Numbered from the stretch's first letter, positions 19,891 to 27,324 are shown. The stretch is DNA of 64,000 nt from Rheinheimera lutimaris (GCF_013283795.1 NZ_JABSOD010000002.1:186001-250000); one strand, 5' to 3'. The notes: generated by a model not told the origin, from the sequence alone. Translations and numbers: made by a program.

Positions 19891-20099
19891 AACTGACATT
19901 ACAGCAAAAAATCAGGCTTTGGCTGTGGCAGCATCGTCGCAGCGTGGTCATAGCACTGTTTTGCCTGCCGGCCCCGCTGCTGATGTTGGCATACAACAGC
20001 CTGCTAAGCACAGACAGCACGCTGTTGCCGTTACTGACATTGGCACAATTGGCGTCTGCAGCATTATTGGTTATCGTGGTACTTATTCTCAGCGACTAA
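19884..20099 (+). CDS. Small membrane protein following the ECF sigma gene
   Basis: A 71-residue protein with two predicted helices (about residues 20-38 and 47-69) and a basic N-terminus. It starts 7 bases before the end of the sigma gene and is probably translated with it. No family recognised; its position suggests a role with the sigma factor. Confidence 0.55.
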   Translation: MLKLTLQQKIRLWLWQHRRSVVIALFCLPAPLLMLAYNSLLSTDSTLLPLLTLAQLASAALLVIVVLILSD

Positions 20100-20136
20100 T
20101 GGAGTCTCAACGATTAGCTGGCACGGCATGGCGGTG

Positions 20137-20481
20137 CTACTTCGTTTTAGGGTTATTTAATAACGCTTTTAAATCCGCAAAAGGGTTATGGGTCGCCGGC
20201 GCGACTTTTTGCTCAGTGGTGCCGCCGTACAGCACAAATTCGTGGAATTTATTGTGCTCGTTATCGTGGCAATAAATACACAGTAACTCCCAGTTGCTGC
20301 CATCTGCCGGGTTATTGCTGTGGTTGTGGTCAATATGATGCACGGTTAATTCGCGCAAATTGGAATGCACAAACTCGCGGGCACAACGGCCACACACCCA
20401 AGGGTACATTTTCAGCGCTTTATCACGATAGCCTTGTTCCTGCTGCTGATAGGCCAGGGCGCCGCTGTTGGTTTTGCTCAT
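20137..20481 (-). CDS. yajD: YajD-family HNH nuclease
   Basis: A 114-residue HNH protein resembling E. coli YajD in length and layout. The core VHHIDHNHSNNPADGSNW holds the catalytic His and Asn, and paired cysteines in CGRC and CIYC form the structural zinc site. The start at MSKTNSG (20481) is preferred over an extension of 17 residues. Target unknown. It converges with the small membrane gene to its left. Confidence 0.82.
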   Translation of the reverse strand: MSKTNSGALAYQQQEQGYRDKALKMYPWVCGRCAREFVHSNLRELTVHHIDHNHSNNPADGSNWELLCIYCHDNEHNKFHEFVLYGGTTEQKVAPATHNPFADLKALLNNPKTK

Positions 20482-20674
20482 AATGGTTCTGCTTTGCTGC
20501 GTGCTAACATAAGGCCCGATTTTAACAGCCATAGCGGCTTAAGCAATGCTTGTTTTAACGCTTTGCCGGCAAAGTATGGGCTGGCTAATGTTGCCGGTTT
20601 TAGCCCGGTACAACTATCGCCTTATAACATTTGCCGTTACAGTGATTGATAAACAGCTGAGGGAAAGCTCAAAA

Positions 20675-21073
20675 ATGACAAACGGAATAACAAATATGCC
20701 GGGTTCGGTGCCACAGTGGTGCGCTGTGGCGATAGAAATGTTGGGTATTGCTATTATTACAGTTATTGCGGTGTACTCCCTCGCGCATGGGGCTGTACGC
20801 TTAATAAAGGGCGATACATTGAGTGATATTCAGCAACAGGTGCGTCAGCAGTTGGGGCGCGGTATTTTACTCGGGCTGGAGCTGTTAATCGCGGCAGACA
20901 TTATCCATACCGTTGCCGTAGAGCTTACCTTTGAAACCGTGGCCGTGCTGGCGCTGGTGGTGTTAATCCGCACCTTTTTAAGCTTTACTCTGGAGCTTGA
21001 GCTAACCGGCAAATGGCCGTGGCAACAGACGGGTTCAGAAACAAAAACAATCCCGCCCGGCACCGGCAATTAG
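20675..21073 (+). CDS. DUF1622-family membrane protein
   Basis: A 132-residue protein with three predicted helices: residues 15-37, a central one in ILLGLELLIAADI, and VLALVVLIRTFLSFTLELEL. The last two motifs are the signature of DUF1622 proteins, whose function is unknown. The ATG at 20675 avoids a long upstream extension that would overlap the nuclease promoter region. Confidence 0.75.
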   Translation: MTNGITNMPGSVPQWCAVAIEMLGIAIITVIAVYSLAHGAVRLIKGDTLSDIQQQVRQQLGRGILLGLELLIAADIIHTVAVELTFETVAVLALVVLIRTFLSFTLELELTGKWPWQQTGSETKTIPPGTGN

Positions 21074-21128
21074 TCAAACCACTAAAGTAAAATAACGCGC
21101 TTTGGTCTGCGCATTTAATAGAGACACT

Positions 21129-21725
21129 ATGAGCATAGAAATGATTACGCCACAGCAATGGCAAACCCAGCGCTGGCAAAACGGTGGCGGCATTACCCAC
21201 CAGCTGTGCCGGCAGGACGATGAGCAAGGCTTGTTGTGGCGTGTGTCGATTGCTGAAGTGGCCAGCGACGGGCCTTTTTCCCGCTTTGATAATATCGACC
21301 GTATTATTATGCTGCTTAGTGGCGGGGGCTTTAGCCTGCATGGCGTGGGCGCAAACCCACAGCTATTAGATACACCGCTTATGCCGTTTGCCTTTGCCGG
21401 TGAAACGCCAATTCATTGCAGTTTAATGAGCGGCGCCGTGCGTGATTTTAACCTGATGACCCGCCGCGGTGCTGTGCAGGCAAACCTGCAGGTGCTGACG
21501 ATTGGCCGTACGCAACAAACATTGGCGCTAAGTACACAAACGCTTATCTATATTGCCAGCGGCAGCGTTAATGCAGTGATTGGTGCAAAGCGCCTAACGT
21601 TGCAAGCGCAGCATATGCTTAGTCTGAGTAATGAAACGGGCATTGTGCAGTTAAGCAGTAGTGATAATACGCAGGTAATAATAATCGGCATATCCGATGC
21701 GCAGTTAAAACCTAAGCTGGGTTGA
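21129..21725 (+). CDS. HutD/Ves-family cupin protein
   Basis: A 198-residue cupin. The opening WQTQRWQNGGGITHQL and RVSIAEVASDGPFSRFDNIDRIIMLLSG are diagnostic of the HutD/Ves family, thought to modulate histidine utilisation or stress responses. No hut genes are adjacent. The start at MSIEMI (21129) has GAGA just upstream. It lies at the edge of the cassette-like region that begins right after its stop. Confidence 0.87.
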   Translation: MSIEMITPQQWQTQRWQNGGGITHQLCRQDDEQGLLWRVSIAEVASDGPFSRFDNIDRIIMLLSGGGFSLHGVGANPQLLDTPLMPFAFAGETPIHCSLMSGAVRDFNLMTRRGAVQANLQVLTIGRTQQTLALSTQTLIYIASGSVNAVIGAKRLTLQAQHMLSLSNETGIVQLSSSDNTQVIIIGISDAQLKPKLG

Positions 21726-21728
21726 TTT

Positions 21729-21766
21729 AAAGCCTTGACCATGTTCTGTTTTTCGGTAAATGTAAC
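21729..21766 (+). repeat. Promoter-like repeat, copy A
   Basis: First of three ungapped 38-nt copies (others at 25864 and 27287) starting AAAGCCTTGACCA and ending near GTAAAT. TTGACC (21735-21740) and TAAATG (21757-21762) are spaced 16 bases apart like a sigma-70 promoter. Unlike the other copies it has no GC-rich hairpin just upstream. Confidence 0.7.
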
Positions 21767-24317
21767 AAGCTATATTTTTCAGCCGCTGCAAATTTGGAAT
21801 ATAACATTGCCTACTCCTGTTTTCTTCAGCCTCTTTTTACTGCTGCTTTCCCTTAATTGCGCCGCTGTGGAATATCGTTTACCTGAAGGCGTAACGCTTA
21901 ATCAGCAGAAGGTGAACCTTTCCCTCGCCCCGCATGAAGCAACGTTTCTTGGTGAAACAAGCTTAAATATTTCAATAGACCAGGCAACGGATGTTATTTC
22001 TTATCACAGCCGTGACTTAACCATAAAATCGGTAGAACTGGTTAACGGGGATAAGAAAGTAAGGCTGCCTGTTGTCGCCCCGGATGAATACGACATTGTC
22101 CGCCATCAGCTTAAGAAGGCTATTTCCGGACCGGTCACACTTAACATAAGTTACTCCGGCAAGATAAATGACAATGTTCAGGGGTTATTCGTGCACGGGA
22201 AAAACACCGGTTCACCCTATATATTCTCTCAGTTTCAGGAAATGGAAGCGCGTAGTGTATTTCCTGCTTTTGATGACCCCGGTCAAAAAGCAGTGTTTGA
22301 ATTTACGGTTAAAATACCGGCGGATCTTGACGCTTTGCATAACAGCCATCCTGTTTCTATTGCAGTGTCAGGTAGCCAAAAAATTATCAAGTTTGCGAAA
22401 ACAGCGAGATTATATACAGATGTTCTGGTTCTGGCAGTGGGCAAATTCAGGAAAGTAACATTAGCAAATACCGCTTATAACTCGTCGTTTTATTCGCCTG
22501 AAGGCCAGAATGTTGCTCTGCCGGATGATATTGATGCACTGATTAATAACTCCGTGAGTTACATGGCGGACTATCTTAAGTTGCCGTTTCCGTACGACAA
22601 ACTGGATTTTTTTGTTGCGCCAATCTCTACCCTGGCCGCAATGGAGAATGTTGGTTTAATCGCACTGCATTCTAATCAGCTGCCGGAGGCCGGTTCCGGC
22701 AAAAATGACATCTGCCATTTTCGTAAATTAATTGCTCATGAAATCGTTCATATGTGGTTTGGCAACCATATCACCATGCAATGGTATAACGATTACTGGA
22801 TGAATGAGTCCTTCGCGGAATTTTTTGCCGCCAAAATTATCCAACAGCACTATCCGGATACAGACCGCTGCATTTATACGCCGCAGTTTAGCGCGTTTGC
22901 CGATGATAATGTCCGCTCCAGACCTCTTCGCTCATTGGTAAGGTTTCGTAGTGATAACGAAGGGATTGGTGAGCTGGCCTATACAAAAGGCCGCACGGTC
23001 CTGGAAATGTTAGAGCAAGCAGTAGGCGCTGCAGATTTTAAAAAGCATATGCGTGAATATGTTAAACAGGTTGCCGGCGGAAATACGGCATCTGAGATAT
23101 TTTCTGATTATTTTTCATCTTATTCATTTGCTCCGGCTTTATTACAGTCGTTCACAGAGCAATCAGGCTATCCGTTAGTATCGTTAACCAGGCAAGACAA
23201 TCGACTGTATTTGCAGCAACAGAGTTTTCAACAGGAAAAAGATAAGTTATGGACGATACCGCTTACGATAAAAGAGTGGGACGGTCATATCGTGAAACAC
23301 ACTCCGGTTGTGTTACAGGGAAAGCGCTTGCAGCTAAACAGTGTGAACCCTGACAACAGTTTTTTCATTGATACATCCGGGGCTGGTTATTACCTGTCTT
23401 ATGATAAAACAGGCAATGCACCGTTTCCTGTCAGCTTATTGTCAAAACCGGAGAAAATGTCATATATGAACAACCAGGAGGCGTTAGCGACAGCGTCCTA
23501 CCTTGATTATATGGAGTATACCGATGGCTTGGTGCATATTCTGAATACACTGCCTCACCACAGCGAGGAGGCGACCAAAGCGCTGTCAGCGTTGCAAAAC
23601 GCCTTTATTGAATTGCTACCCCAAGAGCTTATTGCCGACTATGCAGAGTATCTGGTTGCCGGATTACCGAAGGCGCTGCAGTGGGATATCCTGCTGCAGC
23701 AGGAAAATGGTGGGCAATGGGTGGAGTTTTACGGCGTGTATCTGCAGCAGGATGAAGCCATTAAAGCTGCAAAAAAAGCCTATAGCACAACAAAGCTGAC
23801 AGAGTTAAAGCATCGCCTGGCTGTTTTGCGTGTCATTGTTTCAATAGCCACGATGCAACAGTACACCGCATTATTGGATATGTTTGCTACTGCAGATAGC
23901 AGTGTCAAAGACGACCTGTTAAATGCGCTGGGCTACGTATCAACGCATGAGCAGCTGAGTGCGTTTTATCAGTTCTTACTCTCCGACGTTACCAATGAGT
24001 TTGTTATTGACTACCGGTTTCAGTTTCCGGCATTTCAACCGAGGCATCGGGAATTTGTCGCTGAGTTTTTCCGCTCTAATAAAGCCAGGATAAGTAACCG
24101 TATTGCTGATGATAAATTGCAATGGTTTCCATATAACTTTCTCACGGCTTGTTCATTGCAGGAGGCTGAATTAGTCAAGCGCACGTTTTCCGGCTGGACG
24201 ACGGTTCCCAACCTTAAAGAAAAGCTCTCAACTGTCATTGAGAAAATTCAACAATGCAGCAAAAACTCAGCGAATAGCCTGGCTAGCATTAACAGGCGTT
24301 TACAGTCGTCAAAATGA
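21741..24317 (+). CDS. M1-family zinc aminopeptidase, exported
   Basis: A gluzincin peptidase of 858 residues if started at 21741. The zinc motif HEIVHMWFGNH and the downstream glutamate in NESFAEFF are intact, and AAMEN stands for the usual GAMEN substrate loop. A hydrophobic export signal (FFSLFLLLLSLNCAA) precedes the mature N-terminus. If copy A is a promoter, transcription would begin near 21770, after this ATG; a TTG at 21807 with GGAA 8 bases upstream would then be the real start (836 residues). The gene follows HutD directly and ends just before an antitoxin remnant, so it looks like inserted cargo. Confidence 0.88.
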   Translation: MFCFSVNVTSYIFQPLQIWNITLPTPVFFSLFLLLLSLNCAAVEYRLPEGVTLNQQKVNLSLAPHEATFLGETSLNISIDQATDVISYHSRDLTIKSVELVNGDKKVRLPVVAPDEYDIVRHQLKKAISGPVTLNISYSGKINDNVQGLFVHGKNTGSPYIFSQFQEMEARSVFPAFDDPGQKAVFEFTVKIPADLDALHNSHPVSIAVSGSQKIIKFAKTARLYTDVLVLAVGKFRKVTLANTAYNSSFYSPEGQNVALPDDIDALINNSVSYMADYLKLPFPYDKLDFFVAPISTLAAMENVGLIALHSNQLPEAGSGKNDICHFRKLIAHEIVHMWFGNHITMQWYNDYWMNESFAEFFAAKIIQQHYPDTDRCIYTPQFSAFADDNVRSRPLRSLVRFRSDNEGIGELAYTKGRTVLEMLEQAVGAADFKKHMREYVKQVAGGNTASEIFSDYFSSYSFAPALLQSFTEQSGYPLVSLTRQDNRLYLQQQSFQQEKDKLWTIPLTIKEWDGHIVKHTPVVLQGKRLQLNSVNPDNSFFIDTSGAGYYLSYDKTGNAPFPVSLLSKPEKMSYMNNQEALATASYLDYMEYTDGLVHILNTLPHHSEEATKALSALQNAFIELLPQELIADYAEYLVAGLPKALQWDILLQQENGGQWVEFYGVYLQQDEAIKAAKKAYSTTKLTELKHRLAVLRVIVSIATMQQYTALLDMFATADSSVKDDLLNALGYVSTHEQLSAFYQFLLSDVTNEFVIDYRFQFPAFQPRHREFVAEFFRSNKARISNRIADDKLQWFPYNFLTACSLQEAELVKRTFSGWTTVPNLKEKLSTVIEKIQQCSKNSANSLASINRRLQSSK

Positions 24318-24332
24318 TATAAATCGAATAGC

Positions 24333-24425
24333 AGCAAGCGCCGTAACCCAACCGGCCTTGCTGCCAAAGTGCCGGGCACTATTCAAGACAACCCCGGGTT
24401 CTACTACCAACTGGCGGCACACTGA
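24333..24425 (+). pseudogene. 3' remnant of an HTH antitoxin gene
   Basis: These 93 bases encode SKRRNPTGLAAK... ending QLAAH-stop in one frame and align without gaps, at roughly 88% by eye, with the last 93 bases of the intact HTH antitoxin gene (25708-25800). No start or 5' part remains; the M1 peptidase gene ends 15 bases upstream. A hairpin like the one after the intact gene follows. Confidence 0.85.
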
Positions 24426-24450
24426 TCTGAGCGGTACACCAAACTAACGT

Positions 24451-24473
24451 AAGGACGCATTATTGCGCCCCTT
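24451..24473. terminator. GC-rich hairpin, cassette boundary copy 1
   Basis: AAGGACGCA and TTGCGCCCCTT form an imperfect stem around TTA. It matches hairpins at 25826 and 27249 in both position and sequence. Probably terminates the preceding module. Confidence 0.65.
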
Positions 24474-24534
24474 AGTTTTAGCGATTGGTTTTCCATGCTA
24501 GACTTCATTTAACTGTGAACAGAGAGATCTTCTG

Positions 24535-24762
24535 ATGACTGTAAAACTTGAAAAAGTGATAGAAGATGCCAAAGCACTCTCTGTAAACGATAGGGCGTTG
24601 TTGGCACACTGCCTGATTTCAAGCCTTGATACAACCCGGGATGACAATGTTGATGCCGCCTGGACATCAGTGGCTGAACAACGGCTACTTGAGCTTGAGT
24701 CTGGTGAAACTCAGGGGGTTAGCTGGGATGACATCAAAAGCAAGTTAAAGCTTGCCCGCTAA
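24535..24762 (+). CDS. Addiction-module antitoxin, PF09720 type, without its toxin
   Basis: A 75-residue protein with the family pattern: LEKVIEDAKALSVNDRALLAHCLISSL, then AAWTSVAEQRLLELESGE and VSWDDIKSKLK. Members normally neutralise a RelE/ParE-type toxin encoded just downstream with overlapping codons. Here the stop overlaps an ATG (TAATG) opening MAYRIY, typical of such a toxin start, but no toxin body follows. It is thus an orphan antitoxin, perhaps retained against a toxin elsewhere. Confidence 0.82.
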   Translation: MTVKLEKVIEDAKALSVNDRALLAHCLISSLDTTRDDNVDAAWTSVAEQRLLELESGETQGVSWDDIKSKLKLAR

Positions 24763-24781
24763 TGGCTTACAGAATTTATAG
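24762..24781 (+). pseudogene. Possible start of a lost RelE/ParE toxin gene
   Basis: The TAATG junction after the antitoxin and the first codons (MAYRIY) look like a partner toxin start, but the sequence then runs into the next small ORF's leader. In frame it reads on as a 19-residue N-terminal extension of the 54-aa ORF. Too short to prove. Confidence 0.3.
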
Positions 24782-24787
24782 ATGCTG

Positions 24788-24796
24788 TGCTATTAT
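24788..24796 (+). promoter_or_regulatory. Extended -10 promoter before the 54-aa ORF
   Basis: TGCTATTAT gives an extended -10 (TG-N-TATTAT). Transcription would start near 24803, just before AGAGGTG and the ATG at 24819, supporting that start. Confidence 0.45.
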
Positions 24797-24818
24797 TCCA
24801 GCTCTTAGAGGTGAAAAT

Positions 24819-24983
24819 ATGACCGATAGCAAAACCAGCACAAAGTCGAACACGCAAAATGCTCAGCCGCAGAAAGTACCTCACTTTTCAGCTGCAGCAG
24901 TTAAGCGTGCGAAAAATGCCAAAGCTTCTGCGCGCTTGTTGGAAGCCATGAGGTTTATCAAAACTGAGGCGTCTGTTGCCTGA
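24819..24983 (+). CDS. 54-residue basic protein coupled to a GNAT gene
   Basis: A small basic protein rich in Ser, Thr, Asn, Gln and Lys, with a disordered first half and a helical, lysine/alanine-rich second half (FSAAAVKRAKNAKASARLLEAM). AGAGGTG precedes the ATG. Its TGA shares one base with the ATG of the following acetyltransferase, an arrangement common in type II toxin-antitoxin pairs with the antitoxin first. No known antitoxin family recognised; it is shorter than the ribbon-helix-helix partner of TacAT-type GNAT toxins. Confidence 0.6.
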   Translation: MTDSKTSTKSNTQNAQPQKVPHFSAAAVKRAKNAKASARLLEAMRFIKTEASVA

Positions 24984-25501
24984 TGTCTCAGGTTTTACTA
25001 TTTGAAAAAGTAGTATTACCCAAGGCTTACCGTTTACCCTCTGTAGTCAAAAAGGCCGTCAGTGCTTTCTCTCCGCAATCTGAATACGAACGAAGCTGGT
25101 TGTTTCATTGCTTTGAGCGAAGCCTGCGCCGCGAAGCGACCCTGTATTATGTGCGTGTGTTCGCAACCAATGAAATTGTAGCGCTGTTTACGTTGTCACT
25201 TGCCGCCCCTGAACAGAAAACCAGTTGGCTGATTATTGACTATCTTTATGTATTGCCAAGCTATCGCAAAACCCAATTTCAGCAAACGGGCTTTAAGCTA
25301 TCTGAGCTTGTGATAGCAGAAATTATGTTGATGGCACAGAAAATATCAGAGTTGGTGACTTTGGATCTGTTGGCTCTGCAGGCAGCACACCAGAAACTCA
25401 CTGATATATATACCGCAATGGGTTTTGTGCCGCTTAATCGCGCCAGAAAGCATCGTGATGAAATTTGGATGGCGATTTCAGTAAGCGCCGGAGCAGATTA
25501 A
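24983..25501 (+). CDS. GNAT-like acetyltransferase, possible toxin
   Basis: A 172-residue protein with a GNAT-like core: TLYYVRVFATNEIVALFTLSL (central strands), WLIIDYLYVLPSYRK (beta-4 to the acetyl-CoA loop, although the usual Q/RxxGxG/A loop is not clean) and IYTAMGFVPLNRA (the C-terminal F-x-P-like end). Coupled by one base to a small basic ORF and set among toxin-antitoxin genes, it could be a tRNA-acetylating toxin, but a cargo enzyme is equally possible. Confidence 0.65.
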   Translation: MSQVLLFEKVVLPKAYRLPSVVKKAVSAFSPQSEYERSWLFHCFERSLRREATLYYVRVFATNEIVALFTLSLAAPEQKTSWLIIDYLYVLPSYRKTQFQQTGFKLSELVIAEIMLMAQKISELVTLDLLALQAAHQKLTDIYTAMGFVPLNRARKHRDEIWMAISVSAGAD

Positions 25502-25515
25502 CTTTGGGGGGGAGT

Positions 25516-25800
25516 ATGAGTATCTTTAACGAGCTAAAGGATTCTCTGACCAAAGCGGTGGATATTAAGCAAGGCAGAAAAGAAGCAAGCCGGGTTATCC
25601 GCTATGAAGTCGCTGATGTTAAAACCCTGCGCGAAAGTTTAGCCATTACCCAAGCACAGTTAGCACAAGCGCTGGGTACCAGTGTCGATACCATTAAAAG
25701 CTGGGAGAGCAAGCGCCGTAACCCAACCGGCCTTGCAGCCAAAGTGCTGGCCACTATTCAGGATAACCCCGAGTTCTACCACCAACTAGCCGCGCACTAA
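25516..25800 (+). CDS. HTH antitoxin of NadS/HigA type, orphan
   Basis: A 94-residue protein with a C-terminal helix-turn-helix (VKTLRESLAITQAQLAQALG, then TSVDTIKSWESKRRNPTG) typical of antitoxins that follow a HigB/RelE toxin. The start at 25516 has GGGGGGAG upstream. The gene in front is the GNAT gene, so the usual toxin is missing. A remnant of a second copy lies at 24333-24425, showing that such cassettes were duplicated or recombined here. Confidence 0.82.
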   Translation: MSIFNELKDSLTKAVDIKQGRKEASRVIRYEVADVKTLRESLAITQAQLAQALGTSVDTIKSWESKRRNPTGLAAKVLATIQDNPEFYHQLAAH

Positions 25801-25825
25801 ACTTACCGGTGCATCAATGTATCGT

Positions 25826-25847
25826 AAGGGCGCAATATCGCGCCTTT
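25826..25847. terminator. GC-rich hairpin, cassette boundary copy 2
   Basis: AAGGGCGC and GCGCCTT around AATATC form a stem with one bulged G, followed by TTTAGCTTTTGCAGC, a tail shared with copy 3 (27249). Confidence 0.7.
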
Positions 25848-25863
25848 AGCTTTTGCAGCAAAC

Positions 25864-25901
25864 AAAGCCTTGACCAGATTAGATTTTTAGCCAAATGTAC
25901 C
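25864..25901 (+). repeat. Promoter-like repeat, copy B
   Basis: AAAGCCTTGACCA repeat with TTGACC at 25870-25875 and a weaker -10 position, CAAATG, at 25892-25897. It aligns without gaps to copies A and C and lies 45 bases before the GNAT gene. Confidence 0.7.
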
Positions 25902-25945
25902 AGCACTATTTTCATGCAAACATCTTACATTGAGAACTCTGTACC

Positions 25946-26458
25946 ATGAATATCCGCACAGCACGGCTGGAAATGACGCCGCTTAGGAAAGATGACTGGC
26001 CGTTGTTTCAAACGTTACACAGCACAGAGCAAGTGATAGCACAATGTTTTGACCCACTTCCCGACACAGTGTTGCAGCAGAAATTTCAGCAGCGTTTAGC
26101 GCCATGGCATAAAGATGCTGATCATTGGCAATGTTTGGTAATAAGACAACATGGCAGCGGCGAGGCCATTGGTGTTACCGGCATGTGTTTGTCGCAAGGC
26201 AGGGCAGAAGTAGGCTATTTACTGCTACCGGCTTTTTATGGTCAGGGTTTTGGCACCGAATCGCTGCAAGCGCTTATTCAATGGGCCGCAACCACGCAGG
26301 ATATTAGCCACTTTAAAGCCGTGGTCACTGAAGGTAACACCGCATCAGAGCGGGTGCTGCAAAAAACAGGCTTTCAGCTGGCAGAAAAAGTGCCACAAGC
26401 GCACAGTATTGCCGGAAAGCGCTATGCAGATCATATTTACCATTTTGACGCGGTTTGA
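25946..26458 (+). CDS. RimJ/RimL-type GNAT N-acetyltransferase
   Basis: A 170-residue GNAT of the RimJ/RimL branch. It opens with IRTARLEMTPLRKDDWP, has VGYLLLPAFYGQGFGTESLQ (acetyl-CoA binding QGFGTE) and NTASERVLQKTGFQLAEK near the end, all diagnostic. It acetylates an amine, either a protein N-terminus or a small molecule; substrate unknown. It is probably expressed from repeat B as a single-gene cassette. Confidence 0.9.
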   Translation: MNIRTARLEMTPLRKDDWPLFQTLHSTEQVIAQCFDPLPDTVLQQKFQQRLAPWHKDADHWQCLVIRQHGSGEAIGVTGMCLSQGRAEVGYLLLPAFYGQGFGTESLQALIQWAATTQDISHFKAVVTEGNTASERVLQKTGFQLAEKVPQAHSIAGKRYADHIYHFDAV

Positions 26459-26571
26459 TGCCATCCACCTACTAAGCACCTAATCCCATCATGCCAAAAA
26501 TTTGCTTACTTTCTGTTGCTTGCTAAGGTTAATTAAAAGTTAAGTTTAAGCGCGCAGCGATTTACGCATGC

Positions 26572-26605
26572 TTACAAGAATTGCTTGTAACACAAGTTAA
26601 TCTTG
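26572..26605. promoter_or_regulatory. Periodic CAAG/CTTG operator before the higBA-type pair
   Basis: CAAG, CTTG, CAAG and CTTG start at 26575, 26584, 26593 and 26602, exactly 9 bp apart. The first two lie in a perfect inverted repeat, TTACAAG-N5-CTTGTAA. This gives two dyads 18 bp apart, just upstream of the toxin gene: a likely binding site for the antitoxin or toxin-antitoxin complex. Confidence 0.6.
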
Positions 26606-26630
26606 CAAAAAGTATCTTGAGGGATACACT

Positions 26631-26933
26631 GTGAAGGTAAAGCAAATTAAAGCAACAGAGCAGTTCAGCAATTGGCTGGATGATTTAAAAGATATTCAAG
26701 GCAGAGCACGCATTCAGGCCCGAATTCAGCGCTTGGCTGCCGGTAACCCGGGCGTACATCGCAATTTAAAATTCGGCGTATCTGAGCTGAAAGTTGATGT
26801 AGGGCCAGGTTACAGGGTGTATTACACGCAGCGGCACAATGTGATGATAATTCTGCTGTGTGGCGGTGATAAAGCAAGCCAGCGTAACGATATCGAAATG
26901 GCCTATCAATTGGTAAACAACCTTGAGGTGTAG
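26631..26933 (+). CDS. RelE/HigB-type toxin (addiction-module killer protein)
   Basis: This 100-residue protein of the RelE/ParE fold has IKATEQFSNWLDDLKDIQGRARIQARIQRL followed by the strand KFGVSELKVDVGPGYRVYY and the closing VMIILLCGGDKASQRNDIEMA, hallmarks of the putative addiction-module killer family (TIGR02683 type). It probably cleaves mRNA on ribosomes, as family members do. It comes first in the operon, one base before the antitoxin, the HigBA order. This is the only complete type II pair of a familiar kind in the array. Confidence 0.9.
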   Translation: MKVKQIKATEQFSNWLDDLKDIQGRARIQARIQRLAAGNPGVHRNLKFGVSELKVDVGPGYRVYYTQRHNVMIILLCGGDKASQRNDIEMAYQLVNNLEV

Positions 26934-26934
26934 C

Positions 26935-27228
26935 ATGAGCATAAAACTGCAAGATTACGATGTAGCAGAGCACCTGCGTACACCTGAGGAGATGGCGGCT
27001 TATCTTGAGGCCTCAATAGCCGAATGCGATGGAGATGCCAGCTTTGTTGCCAAAGCGCTGGGTGACATTGCCCGCGCTAAAGGCATGGCAACATTAGCGC
27101 GTGACACCGGCCTGGGTCGCGAGAGTTTATATAAAGCACTATCCGTTGATGGCAACCCCCAATTAAGCACGGTATTAAAAGTAGCGAAAGCACTTGGCTT
27201 GCAATTCAGCGTAAAGCCAGCGGCATAG
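26935..27228 (+). CDS. HigA-type HTH antitoxin (addiction-module antidote protein)
   Basis: A 97-residue partner of the preceding toxin. LQDYDVAEHLRTPEEMAAYLEASIAE is the antitoxin's toxin-facing N-terminal half, and MATLARDTGLGRESLYKALS with NPQLSTVLKVAKALGL is its helix-turn-helix (TIGR02684 type). The start at 26935, one base after the toxin stop, is chosen over an ORF start 12 bases earlier. A GGGCGCA hairpin follows and closes the module. Confidence 0.9.
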   Translation: MSIKLQDYDVAEHLRTPEEMAAYLEASIAECDGDASFVAKALGDIARAKGMATLARDTGLGRESLYKALSVDGNPQLSTVLKVAKALGLQFSVKPAA

Positions 27229-27248
27229 CTGCTGCACCAAACCAAAGT

Positions 27249-27270
27249 AGGGGCGCATATTTGCGCCCTT
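27249..27270. terminator. GC-rich hairpin, cassette boundary copy 3
   Basis: GGGCGCA (27251-27257) and TGCGCCC (27262-27268) form a perfect stem with a 4-base loop, followed by TTTGCTTTTG. The best of the three related hairpins. Confidence 0.75.
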
Positions 27271-27286
27271 TGCTTTTGCAGCAAAT

Positions 27287-27324
27287 AAAGCCTTGACCAA
27301 GTTTGGTTTTTCGGTAAATTAAAT
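27287..27324 (+). repeat. Promoter-like repeat, copy C
   Basis: AAAGCCTTGACCA repeat with TTGACC (27293-27298) and TAAATT (27315-27320), 16 bases apart. It lies 15 bases after hairpin copy 3 and about 100 bases before the coiled-coil protein gene. Confidence 0.7.
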
